A DNA stretch of 7,486 nt from Dorea sp. (GCA_016295505.1 JAEDLC010000089.1:1-7486), one strand, 5' to 3'; numbered from the stretch's first letter, positions 1-7,204 are shown. Numbers and translations are program-made. Notes: a model not told the origin generated them from the letters alone.

Positions 1-52
1 TAGGGCGGATTAGGGACTTTCACCCGTTAGAAACGTGCGCCGCAAGGCGCAC
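1..52 (-). mobile_element. 5' end of a class C group II intron (partial)
   Basis: Read on the minus strand from 52 downward, the sequence opens with GTGCG, the group II intron 5' consensus (GUGYG). It then forms a 7-bp hairpin (GTGCGCC / GGCGCAC, 52-46 with 41-35), followed by an ACGGGTGAAAGTCCC segment (28-14) that resembles the start of domain I in bacterial introns. It lies 3 nt after the T-tract of a Rho-independent terminator (56-88), which is where class C introns insert. Only about 52 nt are present, so the catalytic core and any reverse transcriptase would lie outside the window to the left. The assignment is by recognition of the 5' consensus, motif and insertion context, not by a full fold. 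Confidence 0.8.
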
Positions 53-55
53 CAC

Positions 56-88
56 AAAAAACTGCAAGGGGACATTTACCTCTTGCAG
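56..88 (-). terminator. Rho-independent terminator of the GntR regulator gene
   Basis: On the minus strand CTGCAAGAGG (88-79) pairs with CCCCTTGCAG (71-62) around a 7-nt loop, with one A-C mismatch. Six T residues (61-56) follow at once. It begins 6 nt after the regulator stop codon. The hairpin also appears to have been the docking structure for the group IIC intron that begins at 52. Confidence 0.9.
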
Positions 89-94
89 TATAAT

Positions 95-802
95 CTATTT
101 ATCTTCATATTTTCTCAGTTGCTCTCCGACGATTTCAAAGTGTCTCTCCAGTGTTTCCATTCCTGCCCTGCGGTTCTTCTCCATCAGTGAATTATAAATC
201 CCCCAGTGCGATTTCCGGAGATTCTCCGCGCGCCTCTTATCCACCAGTATCCTTGAGCGGAAATCCTTGATGAACTGATCCATAAGATTCCCAAGCATAC
301 TGTAATACATCTGCAGAAGCCGATTATGGGATGCTTCCATGAGTACTGCATGGAACTGTATATCCAGATCCGTACTCTCTTTAATTCCGACAGCTTCATC
401 CATCTTAAGAAGGATCTGATGCATCTTCTCCAGTTCTTCGGGTGTTGCCTCTTCCATCGCACGCTTCAGAGCTACAATCTCATATCCCTGCCTCAGATAG
501 AAGATCTCTGTGTAGTCAATATCCAGAAGAGCCATAACCATATTGGCTGTACGGGTCATGTATTCATTCGTATCACAGCGGATATAATTGCCGCTCCCCT
601 GCAGACATTCGATCAATCCGCTGATCTCCAGCATATGCATAACCTCACGGACAGAATTACGGCTAACCCCGAGCTTCTCTGCAATCTCTCTCTCCGGAGG
701 AATCTTATCATTCATCTTCAGTTCCCCTGATAAGATCTGCTCAGAAAAATAGTTAAAAACATATTCATATGTCTTTGTTCCCGCAACTCTGGTAATATCC
801 AT
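95..802 (-). CDS. FadR-family GntR transcriptional regulator, probable lactate-operon repressor
   Basis: This encodes a 235-residue DNA-binding protein of the GntR superfamily, FadR/FCD subfamily, the group that includes lactate regulators such as LldR. The N-terminal winged helix-turn-helix (about residues 8-76) has the typical LPPERE-like IPPEREIAEKLGVSRNSVRE core and a GSGNYI wing. The all-helical FCD effector domain follows. Its usual D-H-H-H metal-ligand set is visible as D147, H151, H199 and H221. I chose ATG at 802 because AGGGAG (814-809) lies 6 nt upstream. A TTG at 817 is also in frame but would put that Shine-Dalgarno sequence inside the gene. The gene follows the larA terminator and has its own predicted promoter. 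Inference: it senses lactate or a related hydroxy acid and represses the lctP promoter through the TGGGTCACCCA-type sites. A role as activator, or a different ligand, cannot be excluded. Confidence 0.9.
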   Translation of the reverse strand: MDITRVAGTKTYEYVFNYFSEQILSGELKMNDKIPPEREIAEKLGVSRNSVREVMHMLEISGLIECLQGSGNYIRCDTNEYMTRTANMVMALLDIDYTEIFYLRQGYEIVALKRAMEEATPEELEKMHQILLKMDEAVGIKESTDLDIQFHAVLMEASHNRLLQMYYSMLGNLMDQFIKDFRSRILVDKRRAENLRKSHWGIYNSLMEKNRRAGMETLERHFEIVGEQLRKYEDK

Positions 803-829
803 GGCAATCTCCCTCAAAATCTGTTCTTA

Positions 830-841
830 TGCAATATTGTA
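830..841. promoter_or_regulatory. Imperfect palindrome at the regulator transcription start
   Basis: TGCAATATTGTA is a 12-bp near-palindrome with one mismatched pair. It lies immediately downstream of the predicted -10 box of the regulator gene, where an autoregulatory operator would be expected. It does not resemble the TGGGTCACCCA sites upstream of lctP, so a role for this regulator is doubtful. AT-rich palindromes of this size also arise by chance. Confidence 0.25.
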
Positions 842-870
842 ATTGTATATGATTGTTAAAAAAAAAGCAA
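842..870 (-). promoter_or_regulatory. Predicted promoter of the regulator gene
   Basis: On the minus strand TTGCTT (870-865) and TACAAT (847-842) are spaced by 17 nt. The -10 matches the TATAAT consensus at five of six positions, while the -35 is weaker at three of six. The -35 lies within the second arm and T-tract of the larA terminator. The start site would be near 835, giving a leader of about 33 nt to the ATG at 802. Confidence 0.5.
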
Positions 871-893
871 GTGCTATCCTCGCATTTGCTTTT
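858..893 (-). terminator. Rho-independent terminator after larA
   Basis: On the minus strand AAAAGCAAATGC (893-882) pairs with GCACTTGCTTTT (874-863) around a 7-nt loop, with a single A-C mismatch. The arm runs into an uninterrupted nine-T tract (866-858). It should end the lctP-lctD-etfB-etfA-larA transcript and separate it from the regulator gene. The A-rich upstream arm means it may also work partly on the plus strand. Confidence 0.85.
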
Positions 894-901
894 ATTGTTT
901 C

Positions 902-936
902 CGGCGATCGGATACAAAAATGTAATCCGACCGCCG
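902..936 (-). other. Strong GC-rich stem-loop in the larA 3' untranslated region
   Basis: On the minus strand positions 936-921 pair with 916-902 around a TTTT loop. This makes 15 base pairs, including one G-U wobble, with one bulged T. The stem is far more GC-rich than its surroundings. It lacks a T-tract on either strand, so it is not a classical terminator. It lies 35 nt after the larA stop and about 9 nt before the terminator hairpin. A 3' mRNA-stabilising or processing element is a reasonable guess, but the role is unknown. Confidence 0.55.
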
Positions 937-971
937 TCCTATTAATATATAATAAATATGAGCAACCTGAA

Positions 972-2249
972 TTAATGCACCATTACAGATACTCCGTCCG
1001 GTATCACTGCAATGTGGGCATCGTGCCCTTTCTCTGCGATGGCCATCCAAAGCGCCTCATTCACATCTGCTGCTACTTCAAATCCCATCTCTTTTGCCAT
1101 TTCGCGGTACTCTTCACACATTACATAGATGACCTTGTGCTGGATCAGTATCCGGATCTGGATCTGATACTCCCACTGGTCAGGCTTCGTCTTATCCTGC
1201 GGAACTTTCAGAATCTCATCCATGAGTGCCTGTGGACTCTCACAGTCCCGAAGCGCCTTATAAAAGCCCTCTCCGCCATGACCGTCGCCACAGTTTGAAA
1301 CCATAATGATAATTCCGTCCTCTTTCGCTGCCGCCTCAGCTGCAGTCATACCCTTCACGGACTGATACATGTTCTGATCAAGAGGATATCCTCCATTTGT
1401 GGAAATGGCAATATCTGCTTTCTCCTTTGGTGTGACCTGACAGTACTTTCTGAGGAAATCACATCCTGCCTCATGTGCCTTGATCGCATCTCCGGCAACG
1501 GCATGGACGACCTTTTTATCAGAGTCAATGACCACATTCACAATATACTGCTGTTTTGCCATACGGCTTGCAGCAACCATATCCCGGTGAATCGGGTTAT
1601 TCTCCAGTATTCCGGTACGGCTGTACGGAGAATCGATGAATTTGGAACAATGATTTCCAAGCACTGTCACTTTGCTTGAGACTCCCGGGAGGACACTCTT
1701 TCGTCCTCCTGAAAATCCTGCAAAGAAATGGGTTTCAATAAAGCCTTCGCTCACAAGAAGATCAGCCTCGGCCGCCACTCTATTAATCAGAAGCGGTGCT
1801 CCGGATGGCAGAACTCCGAGATCCACCATCTGACTAATATCCCGGCTGTCATGGATCACGATCTTCTCATGATCCACAATCTCCTCACCAAATTTGCTGA
1901 CCAGCTCTTCCCTGGTCGTCTCTCTGTGGAAACCGGTCGCAATAAGAAGTGTAACGTCTGCGGACGGGTTTCCTTCTCTGATTTCTCTCAGCATAAATGG
2001 AATAATATGCTTAGACGGAACAGGTCTTGTATGATCTGAGCAGATGATCACTATATTCTGCTTTCCTCTGGAAAGTTCAGACAGTCTCGGAGAACCGATG
2101 GGATGCTCCATGGCCTCCTGCACCAGTTCATCCTCTGTCTTCTCCGGTTTCGGCATAGAGACAATCGCCGATTCCAGTATCTCATAATCCAGACTGTCAT
2201 CCAGATCAAGCATCATTCCTGTTGTTGAAAACGGAAGATTGATTTTCAT
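972..2249 (-). CDS. larA: Lactate racemase, nickel-pincer dependent (LarA family)
   Basis: This is a 425-residue cytoplasmic enzyme expected to interconvert D- and L-lactate with the nickel-pincer nucleotide cofactor. The length is that of the family. The catalytic and metal-binding residues of Lactobacillus plantarum LarA appear at the same numbers: H108 (in ATGFHRE), H174 (ETHFFAG), K184 (GGRKSVLPG) and H200 (LGNHCSK). The SDHTRPVP motif at 71-78 is also present. The start codon shares one base with the etfA stop (TAATG). AAGGAG lies 5 nt upstream inside etfA, so translation is probably coupled. In this operon LarA would let an isomer-specific dehydrogenase use both lactate enantiomers. The cofactor-making proteins LarB, LarC and LarE are not encoded here and would be needed elsewhere. 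Some LarA homologues act on other 2-hydroxy acids, but the context strongly favours lactate. It corresponds to lctE of the A. woodii lct cluster. Confidence 0.93.
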   Translation of the reverse strand: MKINLPFSTTGMMLDLDDSLDYEILESAIVSMPKPEKTEDELVQEAMEHPIGSPRLSELSRGKQNIVIICSDHTRPVPSKHIIPFMLREIREGNPSADVTLLIATGFHRETTREELVSKFGEEIVDHEKIVIHDSRDISQMVDLGVLPSGAPLLINRVAAEADLLVSEGFIETHFFAGFSGGRKSVLPGVSSKVTVLGNHCSKFIDSPYSRTGILENNPIHRDMVAASRMAKQQYIVNVVIDSDKKVVHAVAGDAIKAHEAGCDFLRKYCQVTPKEKADIAISTNGGYPLDQNMYQSVKGMTAAEAAAKEDGIIIMVSNCGDGHGGEGFYKALRDCESPQALMDEILKVPQDKTKPDQWEYQIQIRILIQHKVIYVMCEEYREMAKEMGFEVAADVNEALWMAIAEKGHDAHIAVIPDGVSVMVH

Positions 2250-3259
2250 TATTTCTCCTTCATTTCTTTAAATGCTGCCGTCAATGCCGGCACAACTTCG
2301 TTCAGGTTTCCTACGATACCATAGTCTGAAACATCAAAGATCGGAGCTTCCGGATCTTTGTTAATTGCAATAATCGTATCAGATCCTGAAATACCCGTCA
2401 AATGCTGGATAGCTCCGGAGATACCGATTGCAAAATATACCTTCGGTGCAACCGTCTTTCCGGACTGACCAACCTGAAATACCTGCGGTTTCCAGCCTGC
2501 ATCTACAACTGCACGGCTGCATCCGATCGTAGCTCCCAGTACATCTGCAAGTTCTTCGAGAATCTTAAAGTTATCTGCTGATCCAACTCCACGTCCGCCG
2601 GAAACGATGATTTCTGCCTCGGCAAGATCAACCGCTTCAGAAACTTCCTGTACACGCTTTACGAGGGAAGTACGGATATCTTCTTCCGGAACATGAACAT
2701 CTTCTTTGATGATCTTTCCTGTACGGCTCTCATCATAAGCACCTTTTTTGAACACTCCCGGACGTACAGTTCCCATCTGTGGACGGTGATCCGGACACAT
2801 GATTGTAGCCATCAGGTTACCGCCGAATGTCGGACGTGTCCATGCCATATTTCCGGTCTCTTCATCGATGCCGATCTCTGTACAGTCTGCTGTCAGGCCT
2901 GTCTTGATACGGCAGGAAACTCTCGGTCCCATATCACGGCCATTGTTTGTAGCTCCGATGATCAGTGTCTCCGGTTTATGTTTCTCGATCAGTGTAACGA
3001 TCGCATTAGTAAATGCGTCTGTTGTATAATATTCATATTCCGATCCATCCACAACGATTGCAGAATCTGCACCGTATGCGATTGCGTCCTTTGCAACGCC
3101 TTCCACGTTATTTCCAATAACCACTGCAACCAGCTCGCAGCCTTTCTGCTCAGCCAGAGGTTTTGCAGCGTTCAACAATTCATATCCGACATTCTTGGCT
3201 TTGCCGCACTCTGTCTCAATGAATATCCACATATTTTTATAATCACCAAGATTACTCAT
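2249..3259 (-). CDS. etfA: Electron-transfer flavoprotein, alpha subunit (lactate dehydrogenase partner)
   Basis: The 336-residue EtfA forms the Etf heterodimer with the product of the preceding gene and takes electrons from LctD. The N-terminal alpha/beta domain (about 9-195) contains the GATNNGRDMGPR segment at 102-113. The C-terminal FAD-binding domain carries SGGRGVG (220-226), QVGQSGKTVAP (262-272), GISGAIQH (279-286) and INKDPEAPIF (299-308), all typical of EtfA. In A. woodii the equivalent LctC carries an extra N-terminal ferredoxin-like iron-sulfur domain. This protein has no such domain: there is no cysteine cluster, and it starts directly with the core fold. An AGGAGG site overlapping the etfB stop codon lies 8 nt before the ATG. 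Whether this complex is truly bifurcating or confurcating is inferred from operon context only. Confidence 0.95.
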   Translation of the reverse strand: MSNLGDYKNMWIFIETECGKAKNVGYELLNAAKPLAEQKGCELVAVVIGNNVEGVAKDAIAYGADSAIVVDGSEYEYYTTDAFTNAIVTLIEKHKPETLIIGATNNGRDMGPRVSCRIKTGLTADCTEIGIDEETGNMAWTRPTFGGNLMATIMCPDHRPQMGTVRPGVFKKGAYDESRTGKIIKEDVHVPEEDIRTSLVKRVQEVSEAVDLAEAEIIVSGGRGVGSADNFKILEELADVLGATIGCSRAVVDAGWKPQVFQVGQSGKTVAPKVYFAIGISGAIQHLTGISGSDTIIAINKDPEAPIFDVSDYGIVGNLNEVVPALTAAFKEMKEK

Positions 3260-3271
3260 TCTCTCGTCCTC

Positions 3272-4075
3272 CTATAAAATCTTTGCATCATGAACCAATT
3301 CTACAAGTTTAGCTGCAGCAGCCTCTGCTCCCATACCACGGATCGTCATACCTGTCTTCTCTCTCACCGGTGTATATGTAGACTTTACTTTTGTCGGAGA
3401 ACCGCCCAGTCCGCAGCGGTCCAGATCAATCGTTGTCAGATCTGCTTCTGCAAGGACAGGAATCTCTTTTGTCCTGGCTTCTTTTCTTGTTCTGTACGTT
3501 GGATATCTTGGCTCATATGGAAGCTTCACAACAGTTACTACTGCCGGAAGTTTCACAGAGATAATGTCATATCCTGCGTCACACTCACGTTTTACCTGCA
3601 GATCTCCGTCTACTTCCTGAATATCCAGTGCATAGGTAACCTGCGGAATTCCAAGATGCTCTGCGATCTCAGGGCCAACCTGAGCTGTATCACCATCGAT
3701 AGCCTGTTTTCCGCAGAGGATCAGATCAAATTTTACTCCCTCTTTTTCTTCTACTGCTTTGATCGCCTCGGATAAAATATAACTTGTTGCAAGTGTGTCG
3801 GATCCACCGAATTTTCTTCCAGAAATCAGATAACCTGCATCTGCTCCAACTGAAAGGCAGGATCTGATCGCTTCCTTTGCCTGCGGAGGTCCCATTGTGA
3901 TTACTACAAGTCTTCCACCGAGTTTCTCTTTTAATCTGACACCAACCTCCTGGGCATATGTGTCAAATGGATTTACAATACTTGGTACGCCTGTACGGAT
4001 CAGTGTATGTTTCACCGGATCGATCTTAATTTCATTTGTATCAGGCACCTGTTTAATACAAACACAAATATTCAT
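3272..4075 (-). CDS. etfB: Electron-transfer flavoprotein, beta subunit (lactate dehydrogenase partner)
   Basis: This 267-residue EtfB has the usual family length. It opens with MNICVCIKQVPDT. It carries the nucleotide-binding CGKQAIDGDTAQVGPE segment (about 121-136), which in bifurcating Etfs helps hold the beta-site FAD and NAD. It also has the EtfB signature region VKLPYEPRYPTYRTRKEA near 183-200. It pairs with EtfA, encoded 12 nt downstream, and corresponds to lctB of the A. woodii lactate cluster. There NAD+ reduction occurs at EtfB, driven by reduced ferredoxin and lactate. The gene starts 53 nt after lctD, with AGGAG 6-7 nt before the ATG. The stop TAG is itself the first part of the etfA ribosome binding site, a sign of tight co-translation of the two subunits. 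Confidence 0.95.
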   Translation of the reverse strand: MNICVCIKQVPDTNEIKIDPVKHTLIRTGVPSIVNPFDTYAQEVGVRLKEKLGGRLVVITMGPPQAKEAIRSCLSVGADAGYLISGRKFGGSDTLATSYILSEAIKAVEEKEGVKFDLILCGKQAIDGDTAQVGPEIAEHLGIPQVTYALDIQEVDGDLQVKRECDAGYDIISVKLPAVVTVVKLPYEPRYPTYRTRKEARTKEIPVLAEADLTTIDLDRCGLGGSPTKVKSTYTPVREKTGMTIRGMGAEAAAAKLVELVHDAKIL

Positions 4076-4128
4076 CTTATTCTCCTATTAATTCAAACAT
4101 TGTCATCATTGTTACTCTATACGAAATC

Positions 4129-5541
4129 TTACAGTTTGTAGCAAACCTTTCCCGGATTCAGAATCATCTTAGGATCAAATACTCTCTTGATACCTTCCAT
4201 CAGAGCCATATTTGTCTCTCCGACAGAATCTACCAGATATTTGATCTTTCCGGATCCGATTCCATGCTCACCGGATACAAGACCGCCACAGTCTGTAGCA
4301 GCTTTGTAAATAATCTCAAAGAATTTATCCACTCTCTCCTTGAATTCTTCTTCCGACAGATCATTGGAGCACTGATAGATATGAAGGTTTCCGTCTCCTG
4401 CATGTCCGAATGAACGGATCACAAGACCGCATTCCTCTCCTGTCTTATTTACAAATGCAAGGTACTCAGCGATTTTATTTACAGGTACAACAACGTCGCA
4501 CTCGTCGAGAAGTTTTGTCTCTTCCATGATTGCTTCCAGGAAGGAAGAACGTGCAGCCCATGCATCTTTGATTCTGGTTGGTGTATCTGCGATCAGAACA
4601 TTGATCGCACCTGCTTCCATAACGATCTCTGCTGCCTGATCGATCATATTTTCAACCTCATCCTCGGAATTACCATCCAGTGTAACAAGAAGGTATGCTC
4701 CGATCTCTGTATCCTCCAGTTTCTGTGGGAATACTGCTTTTCCAACATAACGCTCGGATGCAAGAACGATCTCTCTTTCCATGAACTCGATTGCCTGAGG
4801 ATCCATATGAGCCATCTTGAATTTCGGTACTGTTGAAAGTGCTGTATCAAGATCCTTGTAAGGAATGATAAGGGATACGACTTTCTTTGGTGCCGGAATG
4901 ATCTTCAGAGTCAGCTCTGTGATGATTCCAAGTGTTCCCTCTGATCCGATCATCAGGTTCAGAAGAGAATATCCGGAAGATGTCTTGGATACGGTTGCTC
5001 CAAGATGTGTGATCTCACCTGTAGGAAGAACAACTGTCATTGCTCTTACATAGTCACGTGTTGCACCATATTTGACAGCTCTCATACCGCCTGCATTTGT
5101 AGCAACGTTACCGCCCACACATGCAAATTTCTCACCTGGATCCGGTGGATACAGCATGCCTCTGCTCTGGCAGTCAGAAGCAAGATCGTTCAAAAGAACA
5201 CCTGCCTCAATATTTACTACAAAGTTTTCCATATCATAGGAAACGATTCTGTTCATCTTGGAAATATCAATGAGGACACCTCCGTAAAGCGGAACAGCTC
5301 CTCCTGCAAGTCCTGTACCGGCTCCTCTTGGTGTTACAGGAATATTATTCTCATAGCAGATCTTCACAACAGCAGCAACTTCCTCTGTGGAACGTGGCTG
5401 AACTGCGAGATCCGGCATCTTTGTGCCATAGATTGGCATTTCATCTTTCGCGTAATCAGGATTAATGTCTGCTCCCTCAAACACATGGTCAGAAACCGCC
5501 TTGATCTGAGCAACGATTTCAGGTGTCAACTGATTGTACAT
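4129..5541 (-). CDS. lctD: FAD-linked lactate dehydrogenase (GlcD/LctD family)
   Basis: The 470-residue flavoprotein is expected to oxidise lactate to pyruvate and hand electrons to EtfAB rather than directly to NAD+. The N-terminal PCMH-type FAD-binding domain (about 40-220) shows PRGAGTGLAGGA (71-82), PPDPG (132-136), GGNVATNAGG (143-152) and a GSEGTLGIITE segment (199-209). The C-terminal FAD-oxidase domain has SFGHAGDGNLH (377-387), with the metal and substrate histidines H380 and H387, and GEHGIG (424-429). It ends with the family's LNPGKV motif. The family also includes glycolate and D-2-hydroxyglutarate dehydrogenases. Clustering with larA, etfBA and a lactate permease points to lactate. 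Which enantiomer it prefers cannot be read from sequence. The gene follows lctP by 44 nt, with AAAGGAGG 8 nt before the ATG. There is no signal peptide or membrane segment. Confidence 0.93.
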   Translation of the reverse strand: MYNQLTPEIVAQIKAVSDHVFEGADINPDYAKDEMPIYGTKMPDLAVQPRSTEEVAAVVKICYENNIPVTPRGAGTGLAGGAVPLYGGVLIDISKMNRIVSYDMENFVVNIEAGVLLNDLASDCQSRGMLYPPDPGEKFACVGGNVATNAGGMRAVKYGATRDYVRAMTVVLPTGEITHLGATVSKTSSGYSLLNLMIGSEGTLGIITELTLKIIPAPKKVVSLIIPYKDLDTALSTVPKFKMAHMDPQAIEFMEREIVLASERYVGKAVFPQKLEDTEIGAYLLVTLDGNSEDEVENMIDQAAEIVMEAGAINVLIADTPTRIKDAWAARSSFLEAIMEETKLLDECDVVVPVNKIAEYLAFVNKTGEECGLVIRSFGHAGDGNLHIYQCSNDLSEEEFKERVDKFFEIIYKAATDCGGLVSGEHGIGSGKIKYLVDSVGETNMALMEGIKRVFDPKMILNPGKVCYKL

Positions 5542-5585
5542 TTTATTTGCCTCCTTTATTGAAATGGTTTTTATGTTTTATTTTA

Positions 5586-7133
5586 TCAGATCACAGACCC
5601 TGCAAAGCAGATGATGCCTGCAATCACTACATACAAAAGAAAATATTTGAATACGGAACTTAGGATCTTGCTCTCAGAATCTACCATACTGATCGCTCCT
5701 GCACCGATCGCAATTCCCTGTGGGCAGATCATCTTACCGATTCCTGCGCCCATGACATTGGCTGCTGCCATCCACGATTCGCCAAGTCCCAGTGATGCAG
5801 CTGTCTGGCTCTGCAATCCCCCAAAGAGAACACATGTGGAAGTTCCGGACCCTGTGACAAATGCTCCCAGTGCTCCGATAAGTGGAGCGATTGCCGGATA
5901 GAATGAACCGGTTACTACTACCAGAAGTTCTGCGGTGTCAGAGATCATCCCGCTGTATCCCATGATCTTTGCCGTTGCCATGACGGAACAGATCGTCAGG
6001 ATCGTCTTCCAGTATTTCTTTAATGTCTCACCAAGCACCTGCACCATTTCTCCTACAGATGCCTTCTGGATAAATCCTCCGATGATCGCTGCGATGAAGA
6101 TCATCACGCCCGGTGTATTGATCCAGCTGAACCCAAGTGAATTCCCATTTTCACCTGCATACACAACAACCGTTGTCTTGATGTCTGCGATCGCGTTGTG
6201 GATCGGCGGTCAGAGTGTTGATGTAAGCATGAGCAGCAGAAAAATGAGAATAAAAGGACTCCAGGCTTTTACGCCTTCCTGGGCAGTCAGCGCGTTGTTT
6301 GAATTTGCATCCTGCTGCTCATCCACATCTATGGAGTAATTACAATCCGGATTATTGTTAAAAATCCTTGCTGCAATAATCACGCATACCATGGAACAGA
6401 TAGAGCCGATAATATCCGGAAGTTCCGGTCCGAGAAGTTTCGCTGCTGCAAACCATGGGATCAAAAATGATAAAGACGCAACCAGCGTTGTAGGAATCAT
6501 TCCTTTCAGCGCTTTAATCCCCCGCCCGCAGATGCAGACCATAAGAAACGGTGAGATAAATGTCAGTACACTCTGGATCACGGCTACATTTCCCGATAAG
6601 GAAAGAAGATCCACTCCTGTTACAGATGCCAGCGTTACTGTAGGAACACCTACGGAACCAAATGCTGTCGGTGTCGAATTAACAACCAGACATCCGATAA
6701 CAGCACTAAATGGATCAAGTCCGATTCCTGCGAGCATGGAAGCCGGAATCGCAACGGCTGTTCCAAATCCTGCCATACCTTCCATGAAGCTTCCAAATCC
6801 TCACCCGATGATCAGTGCCAGAACACGTTTATCTTTCGATACACTGGCGAGCATTTTTTTGATCTGCTCCATTTCACCGGTCTTCATTGTCAGATTATAG
6901 GTAAAGAGTGCTGCGACGATCACAAGGCATATCGGCCATAATGCGTTCAATATTCCTTCCACAGCAGCGGTCGCTGTACAGACGGCATCTAATTTCCAGT
7001 AGCCGATTGCTTCCACCATAGTGATCAGCAAAGCAATCACACAAGCCTTGTGCCCCGCCATCTTAAGTCTGCAGAGTGCAACGATCAACCAGATAATCGG
7101 CAGCATTGCCAGAATAAATCGTATAAATAACAA
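5586..7133 (-). pseudogene. lctP: L-lactate permease with two in-frame TGA codons
   Basis: This is a lactate permease (LctP/LldP family), an integral membrane lactate-proton symporter, readable as one frame of about 515 codons, close to the normal length. The frame is broken by TGA at 6803-6801 (codon 111) and 6212-6210 (codon 308), and no frameshift occurs anywhere. Around the first, the product reads LIIG-stop-GFGSFMEGMAGFGTAVAIP, a conserved family motif where many Firmicute permeases have Trp. Around the second it reads LTSTL-stop-PPIHNAI. Many hydrophobic membrane segments and motifs such as GPELPDIIG, FVTGSGTST and GKMICPQGIAIGAGA are intact. I start it at TTG 7133 because AAGGAGG sits 7 nt upstream. 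An ATG at 7163 has no ribosome binding site. It ends with tandem TGA-TAA. Other tryptophans here use TGG, so general UGA-Trp decoding is unlikely. Recent inactivation, sequence error or readthrough remain possible. Confidence 0.88.
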
Positions 7134-7147
7134 TGGTAATCCTCCTT
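7131..7147 (-). promoter_or_regulatory. Ribosome binding site that sets a TTG start for lctP
   Basis: On the minus strand AAGGAGG (7147-7141) is followed by a 7-nt spacer and TTG (7133-7131). This is the best Shine-Dalgarno arrangement near the gene. The in-frame ATG at 7163 is preceded only by AT-rich sequence and would place this site inside the coding region. Confidence 0.7.
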
Positions 7148-7151
7148 GAAT

Positions 7152-7162
7152 TGGCTCATCCA
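7152..7162. promoter_or_regulatory. Operator-like site 3 (TGGCTCATCCA), within the lctP leader
   Basis: This is the most degenerate of three related 11-bp sites, differing from the perfect palindrome TGGGTCACCCA at two positions. It shares the flanking TT and ATTT context with site 2 at 7401-7411. It lies in the transcribed leader, just before the lctP ribosome binding site. It could be a secondary operator or a chance match. Confidence 0.4.
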
Positions 7163-7204
7163 TTTTGTTTAATTATTATCATTAATCATAATCAGAATGG
7201 CCGT

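Noticed and set aside
803..817. TTG at 817 as the regulator start
   Set aside because: The Shine-Dalgarno AGGGAG lies between this TTG and the ATG at 802 with correct spacing to the ATG, so the ATG is preferred.
2693..3277. Long plus-strand open frames, such as those opposite etfA, etfB, lctD and the regulator
   Set aside because: They lie wholly antisense to well-supported genes, have cysteine- and histidine-rich low-quality translations, and show no family motifs or ribosome binding sites.
6210..6803. Selenocysteine at the two in-frame TGA codons
   Set aside because: I see only trivial 4-5 bp hairpins directly downstream of either codon and nothing like a bacterial SECIS element. The aligned positions are aromatic (Trp or Phe) in homologues as I recall them, not Cys, and no selenoprotein transporter of this family is known to me.
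5586..7133. Genome-wide UGA-to-Trp genetic code
   Set aside because: All other tryptophans in lctP, lctD, etfA and larA use TGG, lctP itself ends in TGA, and the other five genes have no in-frame TGA.
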